A stretch of 64,000 nucleotides of DNA. Origin: PALSA-505 sp035308365 (GTDB lineage: Bacteria; Actinomycetota; Actinomycetes; Streptosporangiales; Streptosporangiaceae). Below are positions 1 through 7,535 of the stretch, piece after piece. The stretch covers positions 1-64,000 of the forward strand of contig DATGGU010000002.1 in assembly GCA_035308365.1 (NCBI GenBank), written 5' to 3'. The translations under genes were made by a program, and so were the position numbers. Positions within the stretch are counted from its first letter, which is position 1. Each line of letters opens with the position of its first letter. Under the pieces are notes generated by a model that did not search any database, had not been told where the DNA came from, and was given only the letters and a program-made list of their open reading frames with translations.

Positions 1-219
1 TACCACGACCTGCGGCACTACTTCGCCAGCCTGCTCATCGCCTCCGGCGCGGATGTTAAGACCGTTCAGGCTCGCCTCCGTCACGCCAGCGCCAAGACCA
101 CTCTCGACACTTACGGGCACATCTGGCCCGATCGCGACGAGTCCACCCGCGCTGCGGTAGATGCCGTTATCACCGCCCGGACGGAACAGCGGCGGAACAG
201 CACCACAGCTTCCCAGTGA
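1..219 (+). CDS. Tyrosine recombinase (integrase), C-terminal fragment
   Basis: The frame is open from base 1 to the TGA at 217-219 (72 residues); the start lies outside the window. It holds the end of the tyrosine recombinase catalytic domain: HDLRH with the Arg of the H-x-x-R pair at residue 5, LRHAS with its His at 28, and TYGH with the expected DNA-cleaving Tyr at 38. These enzymes integrate and excise phages, plasmids and integrative elements. The gene ends 27 bases from the convergent end of glnA, so an element border probably lies here. No tRNA is visible between them. Whether the upstream part is intact cannot be seen. Confidence 0.85.
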   Translation, partial: YHDLRHYFASLLIASGADVKTVQARLRHASAKTTLDTYGHIWPDRDESTRAAVDAVITARTEQRRNSTTASQ

Positions 220-246
220 ATGTGCAGGTCAGCGGTGGTAAGACCG

Positions 247-1671
247 TTACACGTCGAAGTACAGCTCGAATTCGTGCGGATGCGGGCGGAGCCTGATCGG
301 GTCGAGTTCGCTGCTGCGCTTGTAGTCGAGCCAGGTCTCGATCAGGTCGGGGGTGAACACCCCGCCGTCCAGCAGGTAGTCGTGGTCCGCCTCGAGGGTG
401 TCGAGCACCTTCTCCAGTGACCCTGGGACCTGGGGAATGGCGGTGGCCTCGTCCGGGGGAAGCTCGTACAGGTCCTTGTCCACCGGCTCCGGCGGCTCGA
501 TCTTGTTCTTCACCCCGTCGATGCCGGCCATCAGCATGGCCGCGAAGGCGAGGTAGGGGTTGCACGACGGGTCGGGCACGCGGAACTCGATCCGCTTGGC
601 CTTGGGGCTGGACCCGGTGATCGGGATGCGGACGCAGGCCGACCTGTTGCGCTGCGAGTACACCAGGTTGACCGGCGCCTCGAAGCCCGGCACCAGGCGG
701 TGGTAGGAGTTCACCGTGGGGTTGGTGAAGGCCAGCAGCGACGGCGCGTGCTTGAGCAGGCCGCCGATGTAGTAACGGCCGATGTCGGACAGGCCGGCAT
801 AGCCGACCTCGTCGTAGAACAGCGGCGCGTCGTCCTTCCACAGGCTCTGGTGGCAGTGCATGCCGCTGCCGTTGTCGCCGAAGATCGGCTTGGGCATGAA
901 CGTGACGGTCTTGCCATGCGCCCGGGCCACGTTCTTGATCACGTACTTGTACAGCATGAGGTTGTCGGCCATCCGCAGCAGCGGGGCGAACCGCATGTTG
1001 ATCTCCGCCTGGCCGGCCGTGCCGACCTCGTGGTGCTGCATCTCCACGCCGATGCCGCAGTCGATCAGCGCCCGGACCATGGCCGATCGCAGGTCCGCGT
1101 AGTGGTCCATCGGCGGCACCGGGAAGTACCCGCCCTTGTAGCGCGGCTTGTATGCCAGGTTGCCGCCGGCTTCCTCGCGGCCGGTGTTCCAGGCGCCTTC
1201 CTCGGAGTCGATGTAGTAGAAGCCGGCGTTCGGCCCGGTCTCGAACCGCGCCGAGCCGAAGATGTAGAACTCCGCCTCCGGGCCGAAGTACACGGTGTCG
1301 GCGATCCCGGTGCCGCGCAGGTACTCCTGGGCCTTGCGGGCCACGTTGCGTGGATCCCTGGTGTAGGGCTCTCCGGTCAGCGGGTCATGCACGAAGAACG
1401 TCAGGTTGAGCGTCGGGTGCGTGCGGAAGGGATCGAGCACGGCGGTGCTGACGTCGGGCAGCAGCAGCATGTCCGACTCGTGGATCTGCTGGAAACCACG
1501 GATGGACGAGCCGTCGAACATCAGGCCCTCACCGAGGGACTTCGCGTCGAACGCCTCGGCGGGCACGGTGAAGTGCTGCATCGTTCCGGGCAGGTCACAG
1601 AACCTGACGTCGACGAACTGAACCTTTTCGTCCGCGATGAACTTCAGAACCTCATCGGGGCTGCCGAACAT
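247..1671 (-). CDS. glnA: Glutamine synthetase type I
   Basis: A 474-residue cytoplasmic enzyme that makes glutamine from glutamate, ammonia and ATP; the family works as a dodecamer. Full length for GSI. It shows the N-terminal beta-grasp region, the MKPIFGDNGSGMHCHQSL-type ATP/metal block in the middle, and near residue 400 the DLYELPP motif whose Tyr is the adenylylation site in regulated GSI enzymes. The ATG at 1671 is preceded by AGGAGGG at good spacing. It is transcribed divergently from the RDD gene, and a GlnR box lies about 70-110 bases upstream, so nitrogen control is likely. The symbol glnA rather than a paralogue follows from the adenylylation motif and the actinobacterial neighbourhood. 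Confidence 0.97.
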   Translation of the reverse strand: MFGSPDEVLKFIADEKVQFVDVRFCDLPGTMQHFTVPAEAFDAKSLGEGLMFDGSSIRGFQQIHESDMLLLPDVSTAVLDPFRTHPTLNLTFFVHDPLTGEPYTRDPRNVARKAQEYLRGTGIADTVYFGPEAEFYIFGSARFETGPNAGFYYIDSEEGAWNTGREEAGGNLAYKPRYKGGYFPVPPMDHYADLRSAMVRALIDCGIGVEMQHHEVGTAGQAEINMRFAPLLRMADNLMLYKYVIKNVARAHGKTVTFMPKPIFGDNGSGMHCHQSLWKDDAPLFYDEVGYAGLSDIGRYYIGGLLKHAPSLLAFTNPTVNSYHRLVPGFEAPVNLVYSQRNRSACVRIPITGSSPKAKRIEFRVPDPSCNPYLAFAAMLMAGIDGVKNKIEPPEPVDKDLYELPPDEATAIPQVPGSLEKVLDTLEADHDYLLDGGVFTPDLIETWLDYKRSSELDPIRLRPHPHEFELYFDV

Positions 1672-1726
1672 GGACCCTCCTGAACGCTGCCATCACACCT
1701 CTGCCCTTCGCAGGGACGCGCCTTGG

Positions 1727-1780
1727 ACGCTAGGCGCCGACAGTTTCCCAACCATGTCCCGTGTGTTTCACCCGTGTTAC
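1727..1780 (-). promoter_or_regulatory. GlnR box and promoter region of glnA
   Basis: Read on the minus strand, 1780 to 1743 gives GTAAC, six bases, GAAAC, six bases, GACAT, six bases, GAAAC. This is the a-b-a-b, 11-bp-period arrangement known for the OmpR-type nitrogen regulator GlnR of actinobacteria. A weak -10 candidate, TAGCGT (1727-1732), lies between it and glnA. The box is visible in the sequence; regulation by GlnR is inferred. Confidence 0.75.
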
Positions 1781-1890
1781 ACCGCCCGGTGAGGCCGGCC
1801 GTGAACCCGTACACCGGCGGCTACGGCAACCGGCGGGTCCGGGAGGTGCCAGCTAGCCCAGGCCGGCCGCGCACCCGATACCGTAGAGGT

Positions 1891-2328
1891 GTGGCTGAAC
1901 AAAGGCGCAGCGACTGGCTGAGCGGCATCATGATGCCGCGCACCGAGTCGCGGTATCCGGGCGAGGAACTTGGGCTCCCCGAGGAGGGGCCGCGTTCGGT
2001 CGCCCGGATGGGACGGCGGCTGGGCGCGCTGGCCGTGGACTGGCTGCTCAGCCTGCTCATCGCGACGGCCATCACCCGGCACCCGCAGTTCGTGACGATC
2101 GGGGTCTTCGGGGTGGAGATCTGGCTGCTCACCGCGCTCACCGGGTTCACCGTGGGCAAGCGGCTGCTGGGCATCCGGGTGGCCCGACTGGACGGCAAGC
2201 CGGTCGGCTTCGGCTGGGCGCTGGTGCGCACCATTTTGCTGCTGGCCGTGGTGCCGCCGCTGGTGAACGACAGCGACCTGCGTGGCCTGCACGACCGGGC
2301 GGCCAACACGGTCGTGATCAGGATTTGA
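1891..2328 (+). CDS. RDD family membrane protein
   Basis: About 145 residues from the GTG at 1891; the frame is open further upstream, but the longer N terminus lies in the glnA promoter. The family signature is visible: an R-x-G-A-L-A-V-D-W block starting the first membrane helix, a second helix, TVGKRLLGIRV before a short loop, and LRGLHDRAANTVV at the end. RDD proteins are small membrane proteins of mostly unknown function, some linked to sodium tolerance. Divergent from glnA and convergent with the DUF4191 gene, an arrangement I recall from Streptomyces. No substrate can be read from the sequence. Confidence 0.85.
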   Translation: MAEQRRSDWLSGIMMPRTESRYPGEELGLPEEGPRSVARMGRRLGALAVDWLLSLLIATAITRHPQFVTIGVFGVEIWLLTALTGFTVGKRLLGIRVARLDGKPVGFGWALVRTILLLAVVPPLVNDSDLRGLHDRAANTVVIRI

Positions 2329-2355
2329 CCGTTCCCGGTCCGAGGGCCGGCGGGG

Positions 2356-3072
2356 TCAGCGGATCTTGGGGCGTGGCATCTTGGGCTGCCTGCCGCGGGC
2401 GGGCATCGGGCCCTTCGGCGCCTGCAGCGTCTGCGGGAGCGCCTTGAGCCGGTAGTTCAGGTCTGACACCGCGCTGCCCCGCAGGTTCCTGGGCAGCCGC
2501 ATGATGTGCCGCTGCAGCCGCCGGATCGGGACCTGGCCCTCGCCGTCGCCGACCACGATGTCGTAGATCGGGATGTCGTAGGCCACCCGGGCGACGCGCT
2601 TCTTCTCCGCCGCGAGCAGGCTCGGCAGCCTGGTCACCGAGCCCTCGCCGACCAGGATCACACCAGGCCTGCCCACCGCCCGGTGCACCACGTCCATGTT
2701 CCGGTTGGCCGCGATGGCCGGGGTGACCGTCCAGTTCCCGCGCATCGTCTGCAGCACCGCCGCCGCCGCGCCCGGCTGTCCCTCGATGGCCGAGTACTGG
2801 GCGGACTGGGCGAACCGGCCGAACAGGATCATGGCGACGAGCAGGCCGAGCAACACGCCGAGCGCGATCAGGAAGTACAGCCCGGTCAGCACGCCGACCA
2901 CGACCAGGACCGCGAGAGTCCCCAGGCCGGCCCCCAGCACGATGGGCATCGCCTTCGGGTTGGCCTGGCGGATCATCCCCGCCGCCATGCGGAGTTGCTT
3001 GATCCGCCCCATCGAGGCAGGGTCGGGTGCGCCGCCGGCGGCAGGCGTCGTTTCAGGGGACTTCTTGGCCAT
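2356..3072 (-). CDS. DUF4191 integral membrane protein
   Basis: A 238-residue protein with a basic, Pro/Ala-rich N terminus. Two adjacent hydrophobic helices lie at about residues 42-85, and a soluble C-terminal half follows with the conserved stretches AIAANRNMDVVHRAVGRPG and LVGEG. It ends in a basic Pro-rich tail. This is the actinobacterial DUF4191 family, whose function is unknown. It is commonly found beside lipA, as here, where it lies 57 bases downstream of lipA on the same strand and may be co-transcribed. The N-terminal helices and the C-terminal domain predict a membrane anchor with a cytoplasmic domain. Confidence 0.88.
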   Translation of the reverse strand: MAKKSPETTPAAGGAPDPASMGRIKQLRMAAGMIRQANPKAMPIVLGAGLGTLAVLVVVGVLTGLYFLIALGVLLGLLVAMILFGRFAQSAQYSAIEGQPGAAAAVLQTMRGNWTVTPAIAANRNMDVVHRAVGRPGVILVGEGSVTRLPSLLAAEKKRVARVAYDIPIYDIVVGDGEGQVPIRRLQRHIMRLPRNLRGSAVSDLNYRLKALPQTLQAPKGPMPARGRQPKMPRPKIR

Positions 3073-3129
3073 GGTGTGCAGCCTATCGGTGGCGGAACTT
3101 GTCGGTAGGAGAGCTTATCGGTGGGAGAG

Positions 3130-4053
3130 CTAGCGGTGGAGGGCGGTGGCCTCGCGGTAGAGGCGGCCGGCCCGGTAGGACGACCTCACCAGCGGGCCGG
3201 ACATCACCCCGGCGAACCCCATGCCGAGGGCGGTTTCGCGCAGCTCGGTGAATTCTTCGGGGTGCACCCAGCGCTCGACCGGGTGATGCCGGGGCGAGGG
3301 CCGCAGGTATTGGGTGATGGTGAGCAGGCCGCAGCCCACGCCGCGCAGGTCGGCCATGGCCGCCACAACCTCGGCGCGCTCCTCGCCGAGCCCGAGGATG
3401 AGGTTGGACTTGGTGATCAGCCCGGCCTCGCGGGCCTGGCTGAGTACGTCCAGCGAGCGCTGATAGCGGAAGCCCGGCCGGATCCGCTTGAAGATCCTCG
3501 GCACGGTCTCGATGTTGTGCGCGAGTACCTCCGGCCGTGCGCCGAACACCTCCGCCAGCCGCTCCGGGATCGCATTGAAGTCCGGGATCAGGAGCTCGAC
3601 CCCGCAACCGGGCACGGCCTGGTGGATCTCCCGGCAGGTCTGCGCGTACAGCCAGGCTCCGCCGTCGTCCAGGTCATCCCTGGCCACCCCGGTCACCGTG
3701 GCGTAGGCGAGGCCCATGGCGGCCACCGATTCGGCCACCCGGCGCGGCTCGCCGGCGTCCAGGGGCGCGGGCTTGCCGGTGTCGATCTGGCAGAAGTCGC
3801 ACCGTCTGGTGCACTGGTCGCCGCCGATCAGGAAGGTGGCCTCCCGGTCTTCCCAGCACTCGAAGATGTTGGGGCAGCCGGCCTGCTCGCAGACCGTGTG
3901 CAGGTTCTCCCGGCGGACCAGGTCCTTCAGCTCGTTGTACTGCGGGCCGGTGCGCAGCCGCGTCTTGATCCAGGCAGGCTTGCGCTCGATCGGCGTCTGG
4001 CTGTTGCGGGCCTCCAGCCGGAGCATCCGTCGTCCTTCAGGCGCGAGTACCAC
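3130..4053 (-). CDS. lipA: Lipoyl synthase
   Basis: A 307-residue radical-SAM enzyme that inserts two sulfurs into octanoyl groups on carrier lysines. Both iron-sulfur clusters are marked: the auxiliary-cluster cysteines at 55, 60 and 66 (CEQAGCPNIFEC) and the radical-SAM C-x3-C-x2-C at 81, 85 and 88 (CTRRCDFC). The C-terminal R-S-S-Y motif of lipoyl synthases is also present near residue 291. The ATG start gives an N terminus that aligns with actinobacterial LipA. lipB lies 945 bases upstream, but a secreted phosphoesterase gene is inserted between them. Clients in this window are SucB and, elsewhere, the PDH E2. Confidence 0.97.
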   Translation of the reverse strand: MVLAPEGRRMLRLEARNSQTPIERKPAWIKTRLRTGPQYNELKDLVRRENLHTVCEQAGCPNIFECWEDREATFLIGGDQCTRRCDFCQIDTGKPAPLDAGEPRRVAESVAAMGLAYATVTGVARDDLDDGGAWLYAQTCREIHQAVPGCGVELLIPDFNAIPERLAEVFGARPEVLAHNIETVPRIFKRIRPGFRYQRSLDVLSQAREAGLITKSNLILGLGEERAEVVAAMADLRGVGCGLLTITQYLRPSPRHHPVERWVHPEEFTELRETALGMGFAGVMSGPLVRSSYRAGRLYREATALHR

Positions 4054-4099
4054 GCCTCCAGATTACGGCCCCACCCAGGGTGATCAGGCCGGGGTGGGC

Positions 4100-4969
4100 T
4101 CAGCCGCCGAACACGTCTGTGATCGGGGTGGCGGTCGCGCTGGCGCCCGCGTAGGGCAGGCGGTAAGCCTGCTCGATCGTGCGCAGCACGTTGTAGTGGT
4201 TGATTTTCTCGCTGTACCGGCCGGGCTTGATGTGCGCACCGGCGAAGATCGTGGCGATGTGGTTGCCTGCTGCCTTGTTGTCGGTGTCCCAGGTCAGGAT
4301 CAGCAGGCTGTTGTGCGCCGTCGCCCAGGTGACGTAGCCGCCGATGTTGTCCTTCAGCCAGGTGTCGCCCATGGCGACCGACGCGCTGTGCATGTCGTCG
4401 ATCAGGTCGGGATCGACGAACGAGACGGTGGGCAGGCTGCCATAGCAGGACGGGAACTCGGCGAATGTCTTGTTGTCCGAATGCGGCAGGTTGCTGAAGT
4501 CCGGCGCCGGGTTGTGCTTGCGCGCGTACTCGCCCTTGAAGCAGCCCTCATACCCCTGGGACGGCATCGCCTCGGAGTAGCCGCTGTAGCTGAGGCCGGC
4601 GGCGGTCAGCTCGGAGCCCAGGTTGGCCGCGGCGAACGAGTGCGGGCAACTGTCGGTGGTGAGGCCGAAGGTGGAGCCTGCGAACAGCGCCAGGTAGTTC
4701 GGCTCGCTCGGGTAGGTGATCCCGAACGAGTCCGTGAACAGTGCCCCCCTGCCGGCCAGAGAATTGATGTAGGGTGCCGCCGGATTCCGGATGATCTGCG
4801 AGTAAGAATGGTTCTCCTCGATCAGCACCACGATGTGCGAGTAGACCGGAATCTGGGCGGTGCGCGGGCGGGTGGCCGCGCTGGCCGGCCCGGTGACAGC
4901 GGAGCCCAGGGCAAGCACGGTGGCACCGCCGGACAGCATGGCGAAGCAGCGGGTGATCAGGCTGGTCAC
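4100..4969 (-). CDS. Secreted phosphoesterase (PF04185 type)
   Basis: About 289 residues from the GTG at 4969, which has AGGAG at correct spacing. A longer frame would overlap the end of lipB, so this start is preferred. The first 25 or so residues form a Sec-type signal peptide ending in GPASA-A. The mature part starts with HIVVLIEENHSY, the metal/nucleophile region of the phosphoesterase family (phospholipase C and acid phosphatase relatives), and includes YPSEPNYLALFAGS and TWDTDN. Likely exported to release phosphate from esters; the substrate is unknown. It is inserted between the two lipoate genes. It is one of three family members in the window and the smallest. Confidence 0.85.
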   Translation of the reverse strand: MTSLITRCFAMLSGGATVLALGSAVTGPASAATRPRTAQIPVYSHIVVLIEENHSYSQIIRNPAAPYINSLAGRGALFTDSFGITYPSEPNYLALFAGSTFGLTTDSCPHSFAAANLGSELTAAGLSYSGYSEAMPSQGYEGCFKGEYARKHNPAPDFSNLPHSDNKTFAEFPSCYGSLPTVSFVDPDLIDDMHSASVAMGDTWLKDNIGGYVTWATAHNSLLILTWDTDNKAAGNHIATIFAGAHIKPGRYSEKINHYNVLRTIEQAYRLPYAGASATATPITDVFGG

Positions 4970-4997
4970 GGCTTCTCCTGGCAAAGAAACGGATTGG

Positions 4998-5720
4998 TCA
5001 GCTTGCCATGGCAGCGGCAGGAACCAGGTCTCCCCGGTCGCCGGTGCGGCGCCAGTGGCTGGCACCGAGGGCGGCGGCGACGGCGCGCTCGGCGGCGGGA
5101 AGGATGCCGGCCACGGTTATGTGCCGCCCCGCCTCGGCCGACAGCGAGGTGACCCCGGCGTCCCTGATGCCACACGGGATGATCTTGCCGAACCAGGTCA
5201 GGTCGCAGTCGCAGTTGATGGCGAAGCCGTGCATGGTGACGCCGCGGGACACCCGGGCGCCGATGGCGGCTACCTTGCGGTCGGGCGCCGGGGGCGGCCC
5301 GGGCACCCAGGCGCCGCTGCGGCCTTCCACCGGCCGGGCCAGGACGCCGAACTCGGCGCAGATCCGGATCAGGGCCTGCTCGATGGCGCGCACGTAGGCG
5401 ACCACGTCGAGCGGTTCGGCGAGCTTGATGATCGGGTACCCGACGAGCTGGCCGGGACCGTGCCAGGTGATCTTGCCGCCCCTGTCCACGTCGACCACTG
5501 GTGCGCCGGGGTCACCGAGCGGGCGGTCGGCCGGCCCGGTCCGCTTGCCGGCCGTGTAGACCGGCTCGTGCTCGAGCAGCAGGCAGGTGTCCGGGATCTC
5601 GTCAGCCACCCGGCGTTCGTGTAGCTGACGCTGCAGCTCCCAGCCCTCGTGATAGGGGACCGCCGACGCGCCGAACCCCGTGTGCAGGAAGACAAGCTCG
5701 CCGGTCATGCCCGCCAGCAT
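4998..5720 (-). CDS. lipB: Lipoyl(octanoyl) transferase
   Basis: A 240-residue enzyme that moves octanoate from acyl carrier protein to lipoyl domains, the step before LipA. The family block RGGKITWHGPGQLVGYP is at 80-96. The catalytic pair is visible: Lys149 in RKVAAIG and Cys183 in IPCGI. An internal ATG at 5708 (residue 5) is an alternative start, and neither has a strong ribosome site. The gene is divergent from a membrane protein, and two palindromes lie just upstream at 5723-5764. The downstream neighbour, read through on the same strand, is the phosphoesterase and then lipA. Confidence 0.96.
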   Translation of the reverse strand: MLAGMTGELVFLHTGFGASAVPYHEGWELQRQLHERRVADEIPDTCLLLEHEPVYTAGKRTGPADRPLGDPGAPVVDVDRGGKITWHGPGQLVGYPIIKLAEPLDVVAYVRAIEQALIRICAEFGVLARPVEGRSGAWVPGPPPAPDRKVAAIGARVSRGVTMHGFAINCDCDLTWFGKIIPCGIRDAGVTSLSAEAGRHITVAGILPAAERAVAAALGASHWRRTGDRGDLVPAAAMAS

Positions 5721-5722
5721 AT

Positions 5723-5764
5723 CCGCGATCGCGGAGGTCTCTGGGAGAGTGCGGCTCCCAGAGA
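5723..5764. promoter_or_regulatory. Two palindromes upstream of lipB
   Basis: CCGCGATCGCGG (5723-5734) is a perfect 12-base palindrome touching the lipB start. Next to it, TCTCTGGGAG (5738-5747) and CTCCCAGAGA (5755-5764) form a perfect 10-bp inverted repeat with a 7-base spacer. They sit between lipB and the divergent membrane-protein gene and could be operators or mRNA hairpins. No known regulator's site was recognised. Confidence 0.5.
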
Positions 5765-5888
5765 TATCCGTGCCGAATCACAGCTTTTCCTGACCCCACC
5801 GGAGGGAAGAACAAGATTCGGTTGTGGTGTTCTAAGCACCGGGGAGGCAGCGTTGACGTGTGATGCGGAGGCGAGGGAGGCAGCGGTA

Positions 5889-6557
5889 GTGCTCGACGAA
5901 ACCGAGCTGCGGCTGATGAGCCCGGAGCAGCGCGCCCGGCTGGCGCGCACGCTCGCGGCACTTGACCTGCCGCATCCGCGGCGCGACCCAAAGGTCAGGA
6001 TGCGCCGCAATATCGCCATCGCCATCGTCGTGGGCTCCTGTGTCTTCCTCGCCGCCTGGATCGTCGTGCTGGCCCTCACCCTGCCCGACAGGTACAACTC
6101 CGACGGGTGGCGGGGCGCCTGGGTCGGGTTCGACGTCGTCGAGCTGCTGGCCCTGGCCTCGGTCGCCTGGACGGCCTGGCGCGGCAAGCAGCTGCTGATC
6201 GTCTGCCTGATCGTCAGCGCCACGTTGCTGTGCTGCGACGCGTGGTTCGACCTGACGCTGGACTGGGGGACCAAGGGGTTCTCGTTCAGCCTGCTGTCGG
6301 CGCTGTTCGCCGAGCTGCCGCTGGCCACCATGATGATCATCGGAGCCAGGCGGCTGCTGCGGCTGACCGTGGCGATGGCCATGGCGCTGCGCGGTGACAC
6401 CGGCCCGGTGCCGCCGCTGTGGAAGGTACCGCTGCTCGGCAGTGGTCCCGATGAGATGGCCGGTGCCAAATGGCGGGCCGCGCGCCACCGTGGCAGGCTG
6501 GCCGGGGCCGGCTCCGGCCAGGCGTCAACGCCCGGCGGCCCGGGATCATCCGGTTAG
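5889..6557 (+). CDS. Conserved multi-pass membrane protein, unknown function
   Basis: 222 residues from the GTG at 5889, which has GGGAGG eight bases before it; a TTG at 5853 is possible. After a short acidic/basic N terminus the chain has about five hydrophobic segments (around residues 40-60, 75-93, 98-115, 122-145 and a basic end). The aromatic stretch FDLTLDWGTKGFSFSLLSALFAELPLA resembles a family of actinobacterial membrane proteins annotated only as hypothetical. The C-terminal tail is hydrophilic and Gly/Ser rich. Its TAG stop overlaps the stop of the convergent TIGR01777 gene. I cannot assign a function. Confidence 0.75.
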   Translation: MLDETELRLMSPEQRARLARTLAALDLPHPRRDPKVRMRRNIAIAIVVGSCVFLAAWIVVLALTLPDRYNSDGWRGAWVGFDVVELLALASVAWTAWRGKQLLIVCLIVSATLLCCDAWFDLTLDWGTKGFSFSLLSALFAELPLATMMIIGARRLLRLTVAMAMALRGDTGPVPPLWKVPLLGSGPDEMAGAKWRAARHRGRLAGAGSGQASTPGGPGSSG

Positions 6558-7510
6558 GCCAGTGCCCAGGACAGGGCGGCGGCGATGCCGGTGTGCTGGA
6601 ACGCGTAGCCGGAATCGAGCAGCCGCCGCGGCAGCACCCGGGCGCTGGACAGCAGCTCGCTGGCCACCTCACCGAGGACCAGCCGCAACACGGGTTCCGG
6701 CACGCCGGGTGCCCAGGAGGGGATGCGCACCCCCGGCAGGCGGAGCAGGGCCGGCTGGCCGAGCGCGTCGTTCAGCGCCGCGGTGAAGGCGGCGTTGGTC
6801 ACCGGCGCCGGAGAGGTCAGGTTCACCGGGCCGGAGATGCCGGTCCGGGCGAGCAGGAAGCGGATCGCCCCGACCTCGTCGGCGAGCGAGATCCAGCTCA
6901 TGTACTGGGTGCCCGGGCCGAGCCGGGCGCCAAGCCCGGCCTTGAAGACCGGCACCAGCTTGCCGAGCGTCCCACCGCTGGGCGCGAGCACCAGGCCGGA
7001 CCGCACGTGCACGGTCCTGATTCCGGCGTCCCTGGCCGGCTGCGCGGCCGCCTCCCAGTCGCGGACCAGCTCGGCCAGGAAGCCCGATCCGGCCGGGGTG
7101 GTCTCGTCCACGTCGCGCCCGCCGGTGTCGCCGTACCAGCCGATGGCCGAGGCGCACAGCAGCACGGCTGGCCGCTGGCCCTGCTCACCGAGCCGCGCGA
7201 GCCCGGTGGCGAGCGCCCTGGTGCCGCGGATCCGGCTGCCGCGGATCTCCGCCTTGCGCGCGGCCGTCCAGCGCTTGTCCGCGATGCCCGCACCGGCCAG
7301 GTGCACCACGGCGTCGACGGCCGCGAGCGCCTGCGGATCGAGCCCGCCGTCGGCCGCATCCGGATCCCAGACCGACACGGCCTCACCCGGCGCCGGGGCT
7401 CCCGGCCCACGCCGGACCAGGCGGAGGACCTCATGCCCGTTGGCGCGCAGGCTGGCCGACAGCGCGCTGCCGATCAGCCCGCTCGCCCCGGTGACCGCGA
7501 TTCTGGTCAG
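6554..7510 (-). CDS. TIGR01777 family NAD(P)-binding epimerase-like protein
   Basis: An SDR-superfamily protein. The frame contains the nucleotide-binding T-G-A-S-G-L-I-G motif only if translation begins before the first ATG or GTG. A CTG at 7510 starts LTRIAVTGASGLIGSAL and has a perfect AGGAGG six bases upstream, so I use it, giving about 318 residues. Conserved features include HLAGAGIADKRW, SAIGWYG, the Y-M-S-W-I region and the C-terminal LDSGYAFQH of this family. Members are often misnamed cell-division inhibitor SulA, and no reaction is established. It lies 25 bases downstream of sucB on the same strand, as in Streptomyces. Confidence 0.88.
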   Translation of the reverse strand: MTRIAVTGASGLIGSALSASLRANGHEVLRLVRRGPGAPAPGEAVSVWDPDAADGGLDPQALAAVDAVVHLAGAGIADKRWTAARKAEIRGSRIRGTRALATGLARLGEQGQRPAVLLCASAIGWYGDTGGRDVDETTPAGSGFLAELVRDWEAAAQPARDAGIRTVHVRSGLVLAPSGGTLGKLVPVFKAGLGARLGPGTQYMSWISLADEVGAIRFLLARTGISGPVNLTSPAPVTNAAFTAALNDALGQPALLRLPGVRIPSWAPGVPEPVLRLVLGEVASELLSSARVLPRRLLDSGYAFQHTGIAAALSWALA

Positions 7511-7535
7511 GGCCGCCCTCCTGCCTGGCTCCTCG

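Noticed and set aside
4068..4110. A possible terminator between the first phosphoesterase and lipA
   Set aside because: Only a 7-bp CCCACCC/GGGTGGG stem with a long loop; too weak to call.
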